A stretch of 64,000 nt of DNA, taken from Phycisphaerales bacterium. GTDB lineage: Bacteria > Planctomycetota > Phycisphaerae > Phycisphaerales > UBA1924. The stretch lies in assembly GCA_029260495.1 (NCBI GenBank), contig JAJDDD010000006.1:62001-126000 (forward strand), read 5' to 3'. Positions 26,659 to 36,243 of this stretch are shown here, one piece after another (within the stretch, counting starts at the first letter, position 1; every line of letters starts with the position of its first letter). The translations under genes were made by a program, and so were the position numbers. The notes beneath the pieces were generated by a model. The model saw only the letters and a program-made list of their open reading frames with translations. It did not search any database and was not told where the DNA came from.

Positions 26659-27706
26659 TGGTCAGCGCGATCGGCGCATCAGCTCCCGTGATTTCCATCG
26701 AAGCAGGAACATTTTCAAACCGTCCCGCACTCGACTTGAGCAGCCACACATCGATCAGCTTGGACGAAATGCCTTGCTCAAGCTCATCTGTCGAAAGTGT
26801 GATGACGCCGATCAGCCGTTTGTCGCCGATCGTGATCTTCTCGATCAACTCGACCGGGCCTTTTACATTGAGATCAGAAACCAGCCCGCTGCCGACTGTG
26901 ACGGCGTACCGATCCGCGTCCCGCGGGATAAGCAGCGCTTGCACGGGGGCGGATGCGACTCGTGTTGAACTGACCAAACTCCGAACTGTAAATGTGAGCT
27001 GCACCTGGGTCGGTGTGAGCTGCGTCGCTCGATAGGAGGGCGCTCCGTCGGGTAGTAAAAGCGTCGCGGTGGCAGTGCGGGCGGCGCCCGGCGTGAGCAA
27101 GTCCATTTGCCGTTCGGGAAAACGCGCAATCACATGCGGGCCGCCCGGAAGATTCTGGAGCCATTCGATGACGGGCCTCGGCGCTCGAACCCGCGCCTGG
27201 GCGGGCTCCACCGCCGGCGGCTCATCGAACGCCACGCTTGAGATATCAGGCGCCACCGGCACATCCTCAAGAACGATTATTCGCTGCACATCAATGCGAA
27301 TCGTCGCGGGCTCGACCTCCGCCACAGACAACTCTCGATCGCGCAATCCCCTGTCATTGCGCAACGCGCCGGCGAGATCAAAGGTCTGAGGCCCTTCCGT
27401 CCAGAGCCCGGGCTTGGCGCCGGGAATCAAGAGCCCGCTCACCAGGTCCGGCGGCGCGACCTGCGTTGCGGTGGCGGATCCCTCCACCGTGACGCGCACC
27501 ACACCATCAAAATCGTCCAGCATGCGAATCACATGATCCCCCGCAGGATCGACAATCTCCACACGTCCCTGATGCGTCGCCCGAGTCAGGCTCGCAGACT
27601 CAGCAAAGAGCCAGATCAAGCCGGCGACCAATGAGACGACGACAAGGGTGAACCAATCCACACGCCCTGAGCGCACGCGCGCCATGTTGCGTTCGACGCT
27701 GCTCAT
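26615..27706 (-). CDS. cdaR: YbbR-domain protein, CdaR-like regulator of diadenylate cyclase
   Basis: 363 residues. One N-terminal membrane helix (WFTLVVVSLVAGLIWLFAES) is followed by extracytoplasmic repeats with the YbbR pattern (VRVTVEGSATATQV, LTFTVRSLVSSTRV and similar). CdaR proteins bind and modulate CdaA. Its ATG overlaps the cdaA stop (ATGA), the usual cdaA-cdaR arrangement. It is longer and more diverged than Firmicute CdaR, so the name rests on domain and position. Its 3' end overlaps the convergent glycosyltransferase-like gene. Confidence 0.82.
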   Translation of the reverse strand: MSSVERNMARVRSGRVDWFTLVVVSLVAGLIWLFAESASLTRATHQGRVEIVDPAGDHVIRMLDDFDGVVRVTVEGSATATQVAPPDLVSGLLIPGAKPGLWTEGPQTFDLAGALRNDRGLRDRELSVAEVEPATIRIDVQRIIVLEDVPVAPDISSVAFDEPPAVEPAQARVRAPRPVIEWLQNLPGGPHVIARFPERQMDLLTPGAARTATATLLLPDGAPSYRATQLTPTQVQLTFTVRSLVSSTRVASAPVQALLIPRDADRYAVTVGSGLVSDLNVKGPVELIEKITIGDKRLIGVITLSTDELEQGISSKLIDVWLLKSSAGRFENVPASMEITGADAPIALTITPRRTPAETSNGS

Positions 27707-28596
27707 GCCGCCGCTCCTTCGGATCGCTCCGGCTCCTTGTTCGCCTCCGTCGCCAGCGTGACAGCCTCCTGCTCATCTATGCCGTCATCGGGATCGGGGA
27801 GTTTCACGAGCAGTCGCCGCAAGAGCTCTTCCTGCAGCGCCTCCGGCGTGAGCCAGCGCTCCAGCCTTCCACGCTCCGCAATGCTGATCGCTCCCGTCTC
27901 CTCGGAAACCACGACGACAAGAGCATCCGCAACTCGTGTCAGACCCATCGCCGCCCGATGGCGCGTTCCGAGCGCTGAGTCACCGGTGTCTTGCGGGTCC
28001 GCCAGCGGGAACTGCACCCCGGCAGCCAGAATCTTTCCGCCCCGAATCACAACCCCCATGTCATGCAGGGGATTGCTGGGCCAAAAGATTGAGCACAGCA
28101 ACTCCGAAGAGACATCGGCGTTCATCACCTTGCCCCCTTCGACCGTGTCGCGGAGTCCGGACTGTCGCTCGATCGCGATGATTGCGCCGAACTTATTCTT
28201 GCTCAAGAAAGTGCTCGCATCCACGACGCAATCAACCAGCTGCGCCACTTCCGAGGGCGTCTGCCGAAGGAAAGGCGCCTCACCCAGGCGGATCAGCGCC
28301 CGCCGAAGCTCAGGCTGAAAGACCACAACAAGCGCAATCGCCGCAAAAGCGAGAAAGTTGTCAAATAGGAAGGCCAGCCGCTCAAACCGCCCCGCCGGTC
28401 CGAGCAGCCGCAATCCCAGCGTCACAACGACAATCAGCAAAATTCCCTTGATCGCACCCGCCGCCCGCGTTCCCCGAACAAATCTCCAGAACAGATACAC
28501 AACGAGCCAGATGAGCGCCAACTCAATCACCAACTCCAGCGTCGAGTAGCTCTGAAGCCGAAGGAAAAGTCGTTTGATGGATTCGAAAAACGTCAC
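27703..28596 (-). CDS. cdaA: Membrane diadenylate cyclase CdaA-like
   Basis: 297 residues with three membrane helices in the first 95 (residues about 20-40, 45-60 and 65-85), then the DisA_N cyclase domain. The nucleotide-binding motif RHRAAMG inside GTRHRAAMGLTRVADALVVVVSEETGA is typical. The other catalytic box, normally LHDGAVI, reads LHDMGVVIR, so DGA is DMG: the metal-binding Asp is kept but the next two residues differ. It would make c-di-AMP from two ATP at the membrane, controlling osmolyte and potassium balance in other bacteria. The GTG start at 28596 is the only candidate upstream of the helices. cdaR follows with overlap. Confidence 0.85.
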   Translation of the reverse strand: MTFFESIKRLFLRLQSYSTLELVIELALIWLVVYLFWRFVRGTRAAGAIKGILLIVVVTLGLRLLGPAGRFERLAFLFDNFLAFAAIALVVVFQPELRRALIRLGEAPFLRQTPSEVAQLVDCVVDASTFLSKNKFGAIIAIERQSGLRDTVEGGKVMNADVSSELLCSIFWPSNPLHDMGVVIRGGKILAAGVQFPLADPQDTGDSALGTRHRAAMGLTRVADALVVVVSEETGAISIAERGRLERWLTPEALQEELLRRLLVKLPDPDDGIDEQEAVTLATEANKEPERSEGAAA

Positions 28597-28737
28597 TGCG
28601 CCCTCCGCTGGCGTGCGCTCATAAAACGCGCCTCAGCAGAGTATATCGCTTCTCACTGTGTTGTCGGGGCGCCGATTGCATCTTTGTGCGCTGTTTGCAT
28701 GTTGCCTTTGAATAAAAGGTCGGCAAGAGCGACCCGC

Positions 28738-29457
28738 TCAGCCTTCCTCCACCACGCCGTCAGCCAACCGAAGAATCCGCTCGGCCCGGTTGGCAACCTC
28801 TTCATCATGCGTCACCATCACAATGGTCTGTCCCAGCTCCGTGTGGTAAGCCGCGAGCGCATCGAGGATCCTTCCTCCCGTCGCGCGATCCAGATTCCCT
28901 GTCGGCTCATCCGCCAGAAGCAGAGCAGGCTCATTCATGAGCGCCCGTGCGATCGCCACCCGTTGTCGCTCGCCACCCGAAAGCTCCGCAGGACGATGCC
29001 GAAGCCGCTCCCCCAGTCCGAAACGATCAAGCAGCTCCGTCGCCCTGGCGCGCTCGTTTCGTCGGCGCTTCATCCATCCGAACCGCCCATGCTGGATCAT
29101 CGCCCCAAGTTGGGAGTTTTCCAGAACGGTCAACTCAGGCAGCAGGTGATAGAACTGGAAAATGAAGCCGACCGACTCGCTCCGGTACCGATCCAGCTCG
29201 CGCGCCGACATGCTCGTCAGCGCTCGCCCGTCGAAGACCACCTCGCCGGCGCCATTCCCGTTGTTGCGCGTGTTCCTGTCCGGCCGATCGAGCCCGCCCA
29301 GCAAATGCAATAGTGTCGACTTCCCCGACCCCGAAGCCCCCAAAAGCGCCACCCATTCCCCGCGCTCGATCGAAGCCGTCGCCCCCTTGAGCACCGGCAC
29401 ATCCACCCGCCCCAGGCGATAGGTCTTGCGCACATCGTTGGCGAGGATCAATGTCAC
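28738..29457 (-). CDS. ABC transporter ATPase of the LolD/MacB class
   Basis: 239 residues. Walker A is LLGASGSGKSTLLHLL, followed by a Q-loop region (FIFQFYHLLPELTV), signature LSGGERQRVAIARAL and Walker B LLLADEPTGNLD, then the H-loop VMVTHDEEVA. An insertion of about 18 residues sits after GGLDRPD (Asn/Arg/Gly-rich), where LolD has none. The GTG start at 29457 lies 30 bp from the permease stop. It most likely energises the neighbouring LolC/E-type permease to extract lipoproteins from the inner membrane, or acts as a related MacB-class exporter. Confidence 0.87.
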   Translation of the reverse strand: MTLILANDVRKTYRLGRVDVPVLKGATASIERGEWVALLGASGSGKSTLLHLLGGLDRPDRNTRNNGNGAGEVVFDGRALTSMSARELDRYRSESVGFIFQFYHLLPELTVLENSQLGAMIQHGRFGWMKRRRNERARATELLDRFGLGERLRHRPAELSGGERQRVAIARALMNEPALLLADEPTGNLDRATGGRILDALAAYHTELGQTIVMVTHDEEVANRAERILRLADGVVEEG

Positions 29458-29487
29458 GAGCGAACGTTCTCCGTCATACAGCGAATG

Positions 29488-30990
29488 TCATTCAAAGCGA
29501 AGCGACCTCACCGGGTCCAGACTCGCCGCCCGCGCCGCAGGCAGCAGCGCCCCGAGCACACTGAACAGAACGCCGGCGCCCAGGACAATCGCTGCCTTGG
29601 TCGGCTCCACCTGATTGGGAATATCCGCGAAGAGGTACATCTCCGGATCCCAAATCACAATCCCAAGCGCCCGCCCGATCCATTCGTGAATCGGATTGAT
29701 GTTCCGAACAATCAAGACCGCGATCACGCCCCCCAGGATCGACCCCACCACCCCGATCGCTGTCCCATACCGCAGGAAAAGCCACGCCACGCCCAATCGG
29801 CTCGCTCCCAGAGCCCGCAAGACGCCGATGTCCTTCGTTTTCTCGCTCACCATCGACCAAAAAATAGCGCACACCAGGAACACCGCCGTCAGTGAGATAA
29901 ACGCGAAGAGCGCCAGCAAAAGCGCCGTCTCCTTCTTCACCGCCTGCACGAAGTTGCGTATCCCCGGCCGCTCATCCCACGTCTGAATGATGATCCGGCT
30001 CGAATCAGGCGGCTTCGGATTCGCATCATCATGCGCAAGGACAAACTCCGCATACACCTGCCTCACCCGCTCCTTGAGTTCGCCCAGCGACACGCCCTCC
30101 GCCGCCCGCACCAGCACGCTCGACACTCGCGCCGGATCAACACCGACAACGCGAGGCGCCGAAAAACTCTCTTCGCCATGTTCTGATTCTTCGATCACGC
30201 CAAACTCAAAGCCGTCTTCAATCCGCTGCGCCTCATCCATGCGCAAAAGCTCTTGCAGCGCATCACGCCGAATCAAAACAAAGTTGGCGTCCACCTCATA
30301 AAACCGCGTGCGCATCTCGTTGGCCACTGGAAACCGCTGCGCCTGCACATTGATCGGCGCCCCGTTCCTGCTGATCGGCAGCACCGTCAGCGTCACCTCC
30401 TCCTGAGGCATGAACACGAACGGCACAATCCAGCCTCCCCCAGTCGCGAAGTTGGCGTTGGCGACATTAATCCCAAGCACCACCGCGGGAACATTCGCAC
30501 CTGTTTCGCGATCAACCTCCGTCAGATGCAGCCCGAACTCCTCAAAGCCCTCCGGGATCTTGAGCCGCAAGTCTTCCTCATTCAAATCCTTGCGAAGCGG
30601 CTCATCAAGATGCCGCCACCACAGCGTCTCGCCGAACCCCGTCACCGCGTGATAGCTCGGCCCGTCAATCCCGATCACCTGCACGCCCATCGAGCCGCCC
30701 AGGACGCCGAGCAGCGCCTGCGCCTTCACCGTCGCGCTCGAGGCAGCGATCGCAGGGTCCGCCTCCAGCCGATCGCGCAGATCCTCGTAATAAGGCAGCC
30801 CGTTCAGCGACGCCTCAATCTCAACATCACCCATCAACGTCTTGCCCGAATCCAGCAGCGTCGTCAGAAATCCCGCCATCACCGACCACACGATCAGCAC
30901 CATCGCGGTGCACAGCATCACCGCAGCGATCGCCAGCAGTGGCATCACCTTGCTCAGGAGGTATCGACGGGTGAGGAGGGCTTGGTACAC
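29488..30990 (-). CDS. LolC/LolE-type lipoprotein-release permease
   Basis: 500 residues with the FtsX/MacB layout: one helix at the N-terminus (LLAIAAVMLCTAMVLIVWSVM), a large extracytoplasmic domain (about 40-365), then three helices (LLLALFAFISLTAVFLVCAIF; GTAIGVVGSILGGVIAVLIV; AAIVLGAGVLFSVLGALLPA). GVLRALGASRLGVAWLFL is the conserved coupling-type loop. It is longer than E. coli LolC (about 400 residues), mainly through its periplasmic domain. It is first in a two-gene unit with the LolD-like ATPase. Its GTG at 30990 lies about 95 bp from the end of the RNase P RNA terminator. Confidence 0.85.
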   Translation of the reverse strand: MYQALLTRRYLLSKVMPLLAIAAVMLCTAMVLIVWSVMAGFLTTLLDSGKTLMGDVEIEASLNGLPYYEDLRDRLEADPAIAASSATVKAQALLGVLGGSMGVQVIGIDGPSYHAVTGFGETLWWRHLDEPLRKDLNEEDLRLKIPEGFEEFGLHLTEVDRETGANVPAVVLGINVANANFATGGGWIVPFVFMPQEEVTLTVLPISRNGAPINVQAQRFPVANEMRTRFYEVDANFVLIRRDALQELLRMDEAQRIEDGFEFGVIEESEHGEESFSAPRVVGVDPARVSSVLVRAAEGVSLGELKERVRQVYAEFVLAHDDANPKPPDSSRIIIQTWDERPGIRNFVQAVKKETALLLALFAFISLTAVFLVCAIFWSMVSEKTKDIGVLRALGASRLGVAWLFLRYGTAIGVVGSILGGVIAVLIVRNINPIHEWIGRALGIVIWDPEMYLFADIPNQVEPTKAAIVLGAGVLFSVLGALLPAARAASLDPVRSLRFE

Positions 30991-31085
30991 GCAGGGGAAT
31001 CTTATAGGCGTCTCATCGGGGTTGTCGGTTTCGGGTTCACTTCTTCATCAATCCGCCAGCGTCGCCGTTCTGCGTCCCCTGCGCC

Positions 31086-31121
31086 AAAAAAGGAGGCGGG
31101 CGCCGGGTCTCCCCGACGCCC
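31086..31121 (-). terminator. Rho-independent terminator of rnpB
   Basis: On the minus strand a perfect 10-bp stem (one G-U pair) of GGGCGUCGGG with CCCGGCGCCC closes a GAGA tetraloop, followed after GCCTCC by TTTTTT. It begins about 15 bases past the rnpB 3' end. Confidence 0.88.
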
Positions 31122-31135
31122 AACCATTCGGCCGT

Positions 31136-31592
31136 GCGTGGACGATAAGCCGAGTTTTGTCCTCCCCGCGTCTCATCGCCCGAAAGCGCGAGCCACAAAG
31201 AGTGGCGACCATTTCTCTCGCCGCGCCGTTGCCGACGCGATCCATGCGGTCCACCCGCCCCCATTCCGACCGGACCGGCCGTCTGACGCCGGAAAACCGC
31301 CGTCAGCGGGGGCTGCATGACCTTGCACGCAGCGGGGCTTGCCTCGCCCCGACTGTCACCAGCCGGGCGGTGCGCTCTTACCGCACCATTTCACCCTTAC
31401 CTGTGCTCACGCCAGGCAAAGCCCAGCCCAAGCCATCGGCGGTGTTTTTTCTGTGGCGCTGTCCCTCGCCCGCGACCGACGGGCGGGTGGGTGTTGTCCA
31501 CCACTGTGTCCTGCCGTGCTCGGACTTTCCTCTGACGCCGACTCGTTCGCCCGAAGGTGAACTCGCCGACAGCAGCGGCCGCCTGTCCACGC
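31136..31592 (-). ncRNA. rnpB: RNase P RNA (bacterial type A)
   Basis: Read on the minus strand, the P1 helix is formed by GCGTGGAC at 31592-31585 and GTCCACGC at 31143-31136, perfectly complementary. The 5' CR-I box GAGGAAAGTCCGAGC is at about 31531-31517, and the 3' CR-V box ACAAAACTCGGCTTATCG is at about 31163-31146. These agree with the E. coli consensus GAGGAAAGTCCGGGC and ACAGAACCCGGCTTATCG. Estimated length is 457 bases, longer than E. coli (377), mainly in the region between the two boxes. It is followed by its own terminator. The role is the catalytic RNA for tRNA 5' processing. Confidence 0.95.
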
Positions 31593-31686
31593 ATTGCTGA
31601 AAGCGTAGCATGGCTGCGCTGCGAAAGGCCTGTGGAGAGTCAAATCAGGCGTGATGATTCAAATCCTGCCATTCCGATTCACTAAC

Positions 31687-31718
31687 CAGCAGGCTTCGGC
31701 AAGTGCCGAAGCCTGCTG
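31687..31718. terminator. Perfect 14-bp hairpin, possible terminator
   Basis: CAGCAGGCTTCGGC and its exact complement GCCGAAGCCTGCTG flank an AAGT tetraloop. On the plus strand it is followed by TATTTA, a weak U-tract, but no plus-strand gene precedes it. It lies between the RNase P RNA promoter side and the antiporter gene. Alternatives are a remnant of a mobile element or a protein-binding palindrome. Confidence 0.4.
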
Positions 31719-31864
31719 TATTTACGCCTAGTTCAATCTTGTCCTGTCACCTCAGGGACGCAGCCCCGGGATTGAACCTCGGGCGGTGGTTGGCCGTTCG
31801 ATCAATGGACTTTGCTTGAGTCTGTCACAGGCCGGCCGGAGTCTCTCGCGAATAGACTCTCGAT

Positions 31865-31978
31865 ATGCGCCACACGATAAAGATGTGCTTCCCTGCAACG
31901 CTCGCCGCGGTCCTGTGTAGCGGCTGCCAGTCGATGCGGTGGGCCCTGTCTGTCCACAGATGTCGAGCAACCGCATGA
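31865..31978 (+). CDS. Very small lipoprotein-like peptide upstream of the antiporter
   Basis: A 37-residue frame begins at ATG 31865 with a positively charged start and CFPATLAAVLCSGCQSM, which looks like a short lipoprotein signal with lipobox LCSGC. It ends at TGA 31976-31978, overlapping the antiporter ATG by 4 bases (ATGA). It may be a leader peptide, a cut-down lipoprotein or chance; similarity to known genes was not visible. Confidence 0.3.
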   Translation: MRHTIKMCFPATLAAVLCSGCQSMRWALSVHRCRATA

Positions 31979-33048
31979 ACGACTGGGTACTCATCGGGCT
32001 CGGGCTGGCGATTCTTGTCGGCGGCGCCGAACTGCTCGTTCGTGGTGCCTCGGTGCTTGCATCCCGGCTCGGCGTTTCTCCCCTTGTGGTCGGGCTGACT
32101 GTTGTCGCGTTCGGGACCAGTTCCCCGGAACTCGCGGTGTCGTTGAGCGCGGTTGCACGCGATCAGCCTGACCTTGTGCTCGGCAACGCAGTCGGAAGCA
32201 ACACGTTCAATGTGCTGTTCATCCTCGGGCTCTCGGCGGTGGTGCGTCCTCTCATCGTGAGCCAGAGGCTCATTCGGGTGGATGTGCCGATCATGATCGC
32301 CATCTCGATTGTGCTCTGGGCGATGCTCCTTGATGGTTCTCTGGGTCGCTTTGATGGCGTCGTTCTACTCGCGGGCATCGTTACCTACACGATCTTCGCC
32401 ATCCGAATGTCTCGCCGCGAGCCTCTGGCAGTTGTTGAGGAGTACGCCAGCGCGGTGCCAAAGCCGACCCGCCACTCGATTCTGAAGGCGCTGATCCTGA
32501 TCGCCGTTGGCCTGGCGGGGTGCGTTCTCGGCGCTCGATGGTTCGTCTCTGGTGCGGTTGCAGTCGCGACAGACATGGGGGTGAGCGAGCTTGTCATCGG
32601 CCTCACCATTGTTGCAGCGGGCACTTCACTGCCGGAGGTCGCAACCTCGCTGGTCGCTGTCGTTCGTGGCCAGAGAGACATCGCGGTCGGCAACGTCATC
32701 GGAAGCAACATCTTCAATATTCTCGGGATCCTGGGGCTTGCCGGTGTCGTTGCACCACGCGGCATTCCCGTCGAACCATCTCTCATGGCATTCGACCTTC
32801 CGGTCATGATCGCTGTCGCGGTCGCGTGCCTTCCGATCGCGTTTACCGGCTTTCGGATCAACCGCTGGGAAGGCGGCTTGCTCTTCGGCGCCTACGTCTC
32901 GTACATCGCTTTCATCGTGCTCACTTCGAACCAGCACGAGCTCGCTGGCTGGCTCAGCACTGCCATGCGGTACTTCGTCATTCCGATCGCGGGATTTGGG
33001 ATACTGATGAGTGTGGGTCATGTTCTCTTGGCCCGAGGTAGACATTGA
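31975..33048 (+). CDS. Calcium/sodium (or potassium) antiporter, YrbG/CaCA family
   Basis: 357 residues with two homologous halves. Each half carries the CaCA alpha-repeat: VVAFGTSSPELAVSLSAV with GNAVGSNTFNVLFILG in the first, and VAAGTSLPEVATSLVAVV with GNVIGSNIFNILGILG in the second. Ten or so membrane helices are visible. The acidic residue of each repeat (E in SPEL and LPEV) is kept. It probably exchanges Ca2+ for Na+ across the inner membrane. The ATG at 31975 is favoured because it overlaps the upstream stop; ATG 31960 and GTG 31939 are also in frame. Base composition with high GC third positions resembles the following copper cassette. Confidence 0.88.
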   Translation: MNDWVLIGLGLAILVGGAELLVRGASVLASRLGVSPLVVGLTVVAFGTSSPELAVSLSAVARDQPDLVLGNAVGSNTFNVLFILGLSAVVRPLIVSQRLIRVDVPIMIAISIVLWAMLLDGSLGRFDGVVLLAGIVTYTIFAIRMSRREPLAVVEEYASAVPKPTRHSILKALILIAVGLAGCVLGARWFVSGAVAVATDMGVSELVIGLTIVAAGTSLPEVATSLVAVVRGQRDIAVGNVIGSNIFNILGILGLAGVVAPRGIPVEPSLMAFDLPVMIAVAVACLPIAFTGFRINRWEGGLLFGAYVSYIAFIVLTSNQHELAGWLSTAMRYFVIPIAGFGILMSVGHVLLARGRH

Positions 33049-33116
33049 CTGCACCGAAGAGACTGCGAACCATGCTCAAGACTCGCATTATCTGTCACTA
33101 GAAAGTGACCCAGCCA

Positions 33117-33656
33117 GAAACCGCGTTTCCAGGCTCCAGAGCCCGATCTGTGCCGCAAAAAATTCAACTGGTGTCCTGTCACCCCGGGCGTTCTGCCAAG
33201 CGTGAGCCATCTTACGAAGGCGCCTCCGCTAGTTCTGACAGTGTCCCCGTCATCCGCGGATCCGTCGTTGGCGTCGTTTCGCCGTGCTTCTCAAACAGCC
33301 GCTCTATTTCGCGCCAGACCTGCTTCCAATCCTCCGTCGCGCTTCGTGCGCACCGCGCCAGTGCTGTCCGTCGTGGCAGCAGGCCGAGCCCGTGTGCTTC
33401 GTACACCATCGCAGCCAGCATCCGTGCGCACGCGCGGTCTTTATTCCGCGTTTATCGAACACCCACCGTGTCGATCACGCCAATCGCTCCATCTGGCCAG
33501 CGCACCAGATTGGAAAGTTTGTGATCACGACTCCGGCGCCCTCGATCAGCTCCGCCCCGCGCCACTGCCTGGGCGCCCTTGAACCTCCCACGATGAGCCG
33601 GGCCAGCTTCGTCAGTCCCGAAGAAGCAGGCGTGCGATTGAGCGCGATCTTCTACA
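33117..33656 (-). pseudogene. Degenerate partial copy of the downstream LPS-kinase-like gene
   Basis: On the minus strand this stretch aligns with 36376-37127, the 3' part and flank of the intact gene at 36480-37346, with shared stop codon position (33212 and 36480). The last 69 codons are readable and close to the intact copy. Upstream of them is an in-frame TAA just after the VIDTVGVR motif, and about 205 bp present in the intact copy (36793-36997) are missing, with TCGCGA at both ends of the lost segment. The N-terminal 70 or so residues are absent. It lies directly before the copper cassette. Confidence 0.85.
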
Positions 33657-33686
33657 TCGTGATGGACATGCCGATCCACTGGGGCG

Positions 33687-33902
33687 TTGAATAGGCGCCT
33701 GCGCCGCGCTCTTGGTGCGCGGGGCTGGAACTTGCTCACCGCGAGCATCTTGGGCGCGGTCGTGCTCGGCGCGTTTCTCCGGATCAAACTAGAATCAGAC
33801 CCATTGGTCGTCGTTGTCGCCGCGGCCGGGATGGCCACGATCTTCGCAGCCGAGTGGTGGTTCCTGCGACGGAAGGATTTAAGCGATGACGAACACGAGT
33901 AG
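33687..33902 (+). CDS. Small two-helix membrane protein upstream of the copper ATPase
   Basis: 71 residues beginning with TTG at 33687, no ATG being in frame. Two hydrophobic segments ([16 protein letters not shown] and [17 protein letters not shown]) are followed by a charged tail. Its stop overlaps the start of the P-type ATPase by 17 bases, so the two are translated together. Similar small proteins often sit with copper exporters, but no family was recognised. Confidence 0.55.
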   Translation: MNRRLRRALGARGWNLLTASILGAVVLGAFLRIKLESDPLVVVVAAAGMATIFAAEWWFLRRKDLSDDEHE

Positions 33903-36243
33903 GCCAACGACCGATCCCGTGTGCGGCATGACCGTGACCCCTGGCTCGGAAGCGGACCGCATCGAGCATGAGGGTGTCACGCACCTGTTCTGCTCGAAAC
34001 ACTGCGCGAACAAGTTCCGATCCGATCCTCAGCGATACCTGTCGAGCAGCGAACCTGTCGCGGAAGCCACGGAGCATTCCTGCTGCTCGCACACCCACGC
34101 GGGCCACGGGTCACAGACGCAGGATGGCCCCGCGGACGCCATCTACACCTGCCCGATGCACCCGGAGGTCCGCAAGGTTGGCCCCGGCGACTGCCCGATC
34201 TGCGGGATGGCGCTCGACCCGCTCGATGCCACCGCGGAGCAGGACGACACGGAACTGCGCGACATCACGCGGCGGTTCTGGGTCAGCGCTGCGCTCACAA
34301 CGCCGCTCCTGATCTATGTCATGGGCAGCATGCTGTTCGGTCATCCGTTCCATCGCTGGATCAGCCCCGCGCTGAGTCAGTGGGCCGAGTTGGTTCTGGC
34401 GACACCCGTGGTGCTGTGGTGCGCGTGGCCGTTCTTCGTGCGCGGTGTGCGGTCCATCCGAACGATGACGCCGAATATGTGGACCCTGATCTCGATCGGC
34501 GTGTCGCTCGCGTACATCTTCAGCGTTGTCGCGACCGTATCGCCGACGCTCTTCCCCAAGACCTTGCGGGACGAGGCGGGCCGGGTTGGCGTGTACTTCG
34601 AGGCCGCGGCCGTCATTGTGACGCTGGTGCTGCTCGGGCAGGTCATGGAGCTGCGAGCCCGACGCCGCACCGGCGGCGCGATCCGTGAGCTTCTCGAACT
34701 CGCGCCCCCCACCGCCCGGCGCATCGCCAAGGACGGCGCGGAAGCAGACGTACCGGTCGAGGAGCTGCGCCCCGATGATCGGGTGCGGGTGCGCCCCGGA
34801 GACAAGATCCCGATCGACGGAGAGGTCATCGAGGGCCGAAGCGCCATCGACGAGGCGATGCTGACCGGTGAGCCCGTGCCCGTCGAGAAGGGCGCCGGGG
34901 ACTCGGTCATCGGCGGCACGGTGAACAAAACCGGATCGTTCGTCATGCGAGTCAGCCGGACCGGATCGGACACAACGCTCGCGCAGATCGTGCAGATGGT
35001 CGCCGACGCCCAACGATCCCGAGCGCCCATCCAGCGCCTTGCGGACGCTGTCGCGGCATGGTTCGTCCCGAGCGTGATTCTGATCGCCTTCATCGCGTTC
35101 GTGGTGTGGTTGCTCGTCGGCCCGTCCCCGGCGTTCAGCTACGCGTTGGTTGCCGCGGTGTCGGTGCTGATCATCGCCTGCCCGTGTGCCCTGGGGCTGG
35201 CCACGCCCATGTCGATCATGGTCGCAGCGGGACAGGGGGCGAAGCAGGGCGTGCTGATCAAGAACGCCGCGGCGCTCGAGGCGTTCGAGAAGATCACCAC
35301 CATCGTCGTGGACAAGACCGGCACGTTGACCGAGGGCAGGCCCGAACTGGTCCTCGCGGAGGTTACGGATGGCCTCGACGAGCACCGTGTCCTGGCGCTG
35401 CTCGCGGCTGCTGAGCGGGGCAGCGAGCACCCGCTGGCCGAGGCGATCGTCGCCGGTCTTGAGGATCGAACCGATCAACGGTTCGACGCCGCTGACTTCG
35501 AGAGCATCACCGGCAAGGGGATCATCGCCACGGTCGAAGGCGCGCGTGTGGCTATCGGCTCGCCCGCGCTGATGCATGACGAGGGCGTCGAGGTTGATTC
35601 CCTGACCCCTCGGGCCGAGGAGCAGCGACGCAAGGGCGGCACATCGATGTTTGCATCGGTCGATGGAAAGCTCGCGGCACTGCTCGCGGTCGCAGACCCA
35701 ATCAAGAAGACCACGCGCCAGGCCATCGACGCCCTGCACGAGCAGGGGCTCTCTGTCGTCATGCTCACAGGCGACAATCACACCACCGCCCAGGCGATCG
35801 CCGACCAACTCGGAATCGATCGCGTGGAAGCGGAGGTGCTGCCCGACCAGAAGGCCGAGTTCATCCGCAAGCTCCAGAGCGACGGGCGCCGGGTCGCAAT
35901 GGCCGGCGACGGCGTCAACGACGCCCCCGCACTCGCGCAGGCCGACATCGGCGTCGCGATGGGAACCGGCGCCGGCGTCGCGATTGAGAGCGCCGGAATC
36001 ACGCTCGTCGGGGGAGACCTCAACGGCCTCGTCCGCGCACGGGAACTCAGCCGCGCCACCATGCGCAACATCCGGCAGAATCTGTTCTTCGCCTTCGCCT
36101 ACAACACCGCCGGAGTGCCCATCGCCGCCGGTGTGCTCTATCCGTTCTTCGATGTGCTGCTCAGCCCCATGATCGCCGCGGCAGCGATGAGCTTCAGCTC
36201 AGTCTCGGTCATTCTAAACGCCCTCCGCCTTCGGCTTCGATGA
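33886..36243 (+). CDS. copA: Copper-type P1B ATPase
   Basis: 785 residues. The N-terminus carries a YHS domain ([18 protein letters not shown]) and then a heavy-metal-binding motif ([21 protein letters not shown]) in place of the usual ferredoxin-like HMA domain. The ion channel motif is [10 protein letters not shown], the phosphorylation site DKTGTLTEG, and the hinge [14 protein letters not shown] with [13 protein letters not shown] with this N-terminal arrangement is typical of copper or silver exporters of the CopB/CopA-like group. It sits between the two copies of the LPS-kinase segment and has a richer GC third position than its neighbours. It is overlapped by the small membrane protein gene, and the direction of transport (export from the cytoplasm) is inferred. 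Confidence 0.92.
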   Translation: MTNTSRPTTDPVCGMTVTPGSEADRIEHEGVTHLFCSKHCANKFRSDPQRYLSSSEPVAEATEHSCCSHTHAGHGSQTQDGPADAIYTCPMHPEVRKVGPGDCPICGMALDPLDATAEQDDTELRDITRRFWVSAALTTPLLIYVMGSMLFGHPFHRWISPALSQWAELVLATPVVLWCAWPFFVRGVRSIRTMTPNMWTLISIGVSLAYIFSVVATVSPTLFPKTLRDEAGRVGVYFEAAAVIVTLVLLGQVMELRARRRTGGAIRELLELAPPTARRIAKDGAEADVPVEELRPDDRVRVRPGDKIPIDGEVIEGRSAIDEAMLTGEPVPVEKGAGDSVIGGTVNKTGSFVMRVSRTGSDTTLAQIVQMVADAQRSRAPIQRLADAVAAWFVPSVILIAFIAFVVWLLVGPSPAFSYALVAAVSVLIIACPCALGLATPMSIMVAAGQGAKQGVLIKNAAALEAFEKITTIVVDKTGTLTEGRPELVLAEVTDGLDEHRVLALLAAAERGSEHPLAEAIVAGLEDRTDQRFDAADFESITGKGIIATVEGARVAIGSPALMHDEGVEVDSLTPRAEEQRRKGGTSMFASVDGKLAALLAVADPIKKTTRQAIDALHEQGLSVVMLTGDNHTTAQAIADQLGIDRVEAEVLPDQKAEFIRKLQSDGRRVAMAGDGVNDAPALAQADIGVAMGTGAGVAIESAGITLVGGDLNGLVRARELSRATMRNIRQNLFFAFAYNTAGVPIAAGVLYPFFDVLLSPMIAAAAMSFSSVSVILNALRLRLR

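Noticed and set aside
30253-31320. 355-residue plus-strand frame opposite the LolC-type gene and RNase P RNA
   Set aside because: It covers a clear permease and a structured RNA; no family or ribosome site.
31755-31800. tRNA-like T-arm (TTGAACC) on the minus strand
   Set aside because: The flanking bases do not pair to form a T-stem or acceptor arm.
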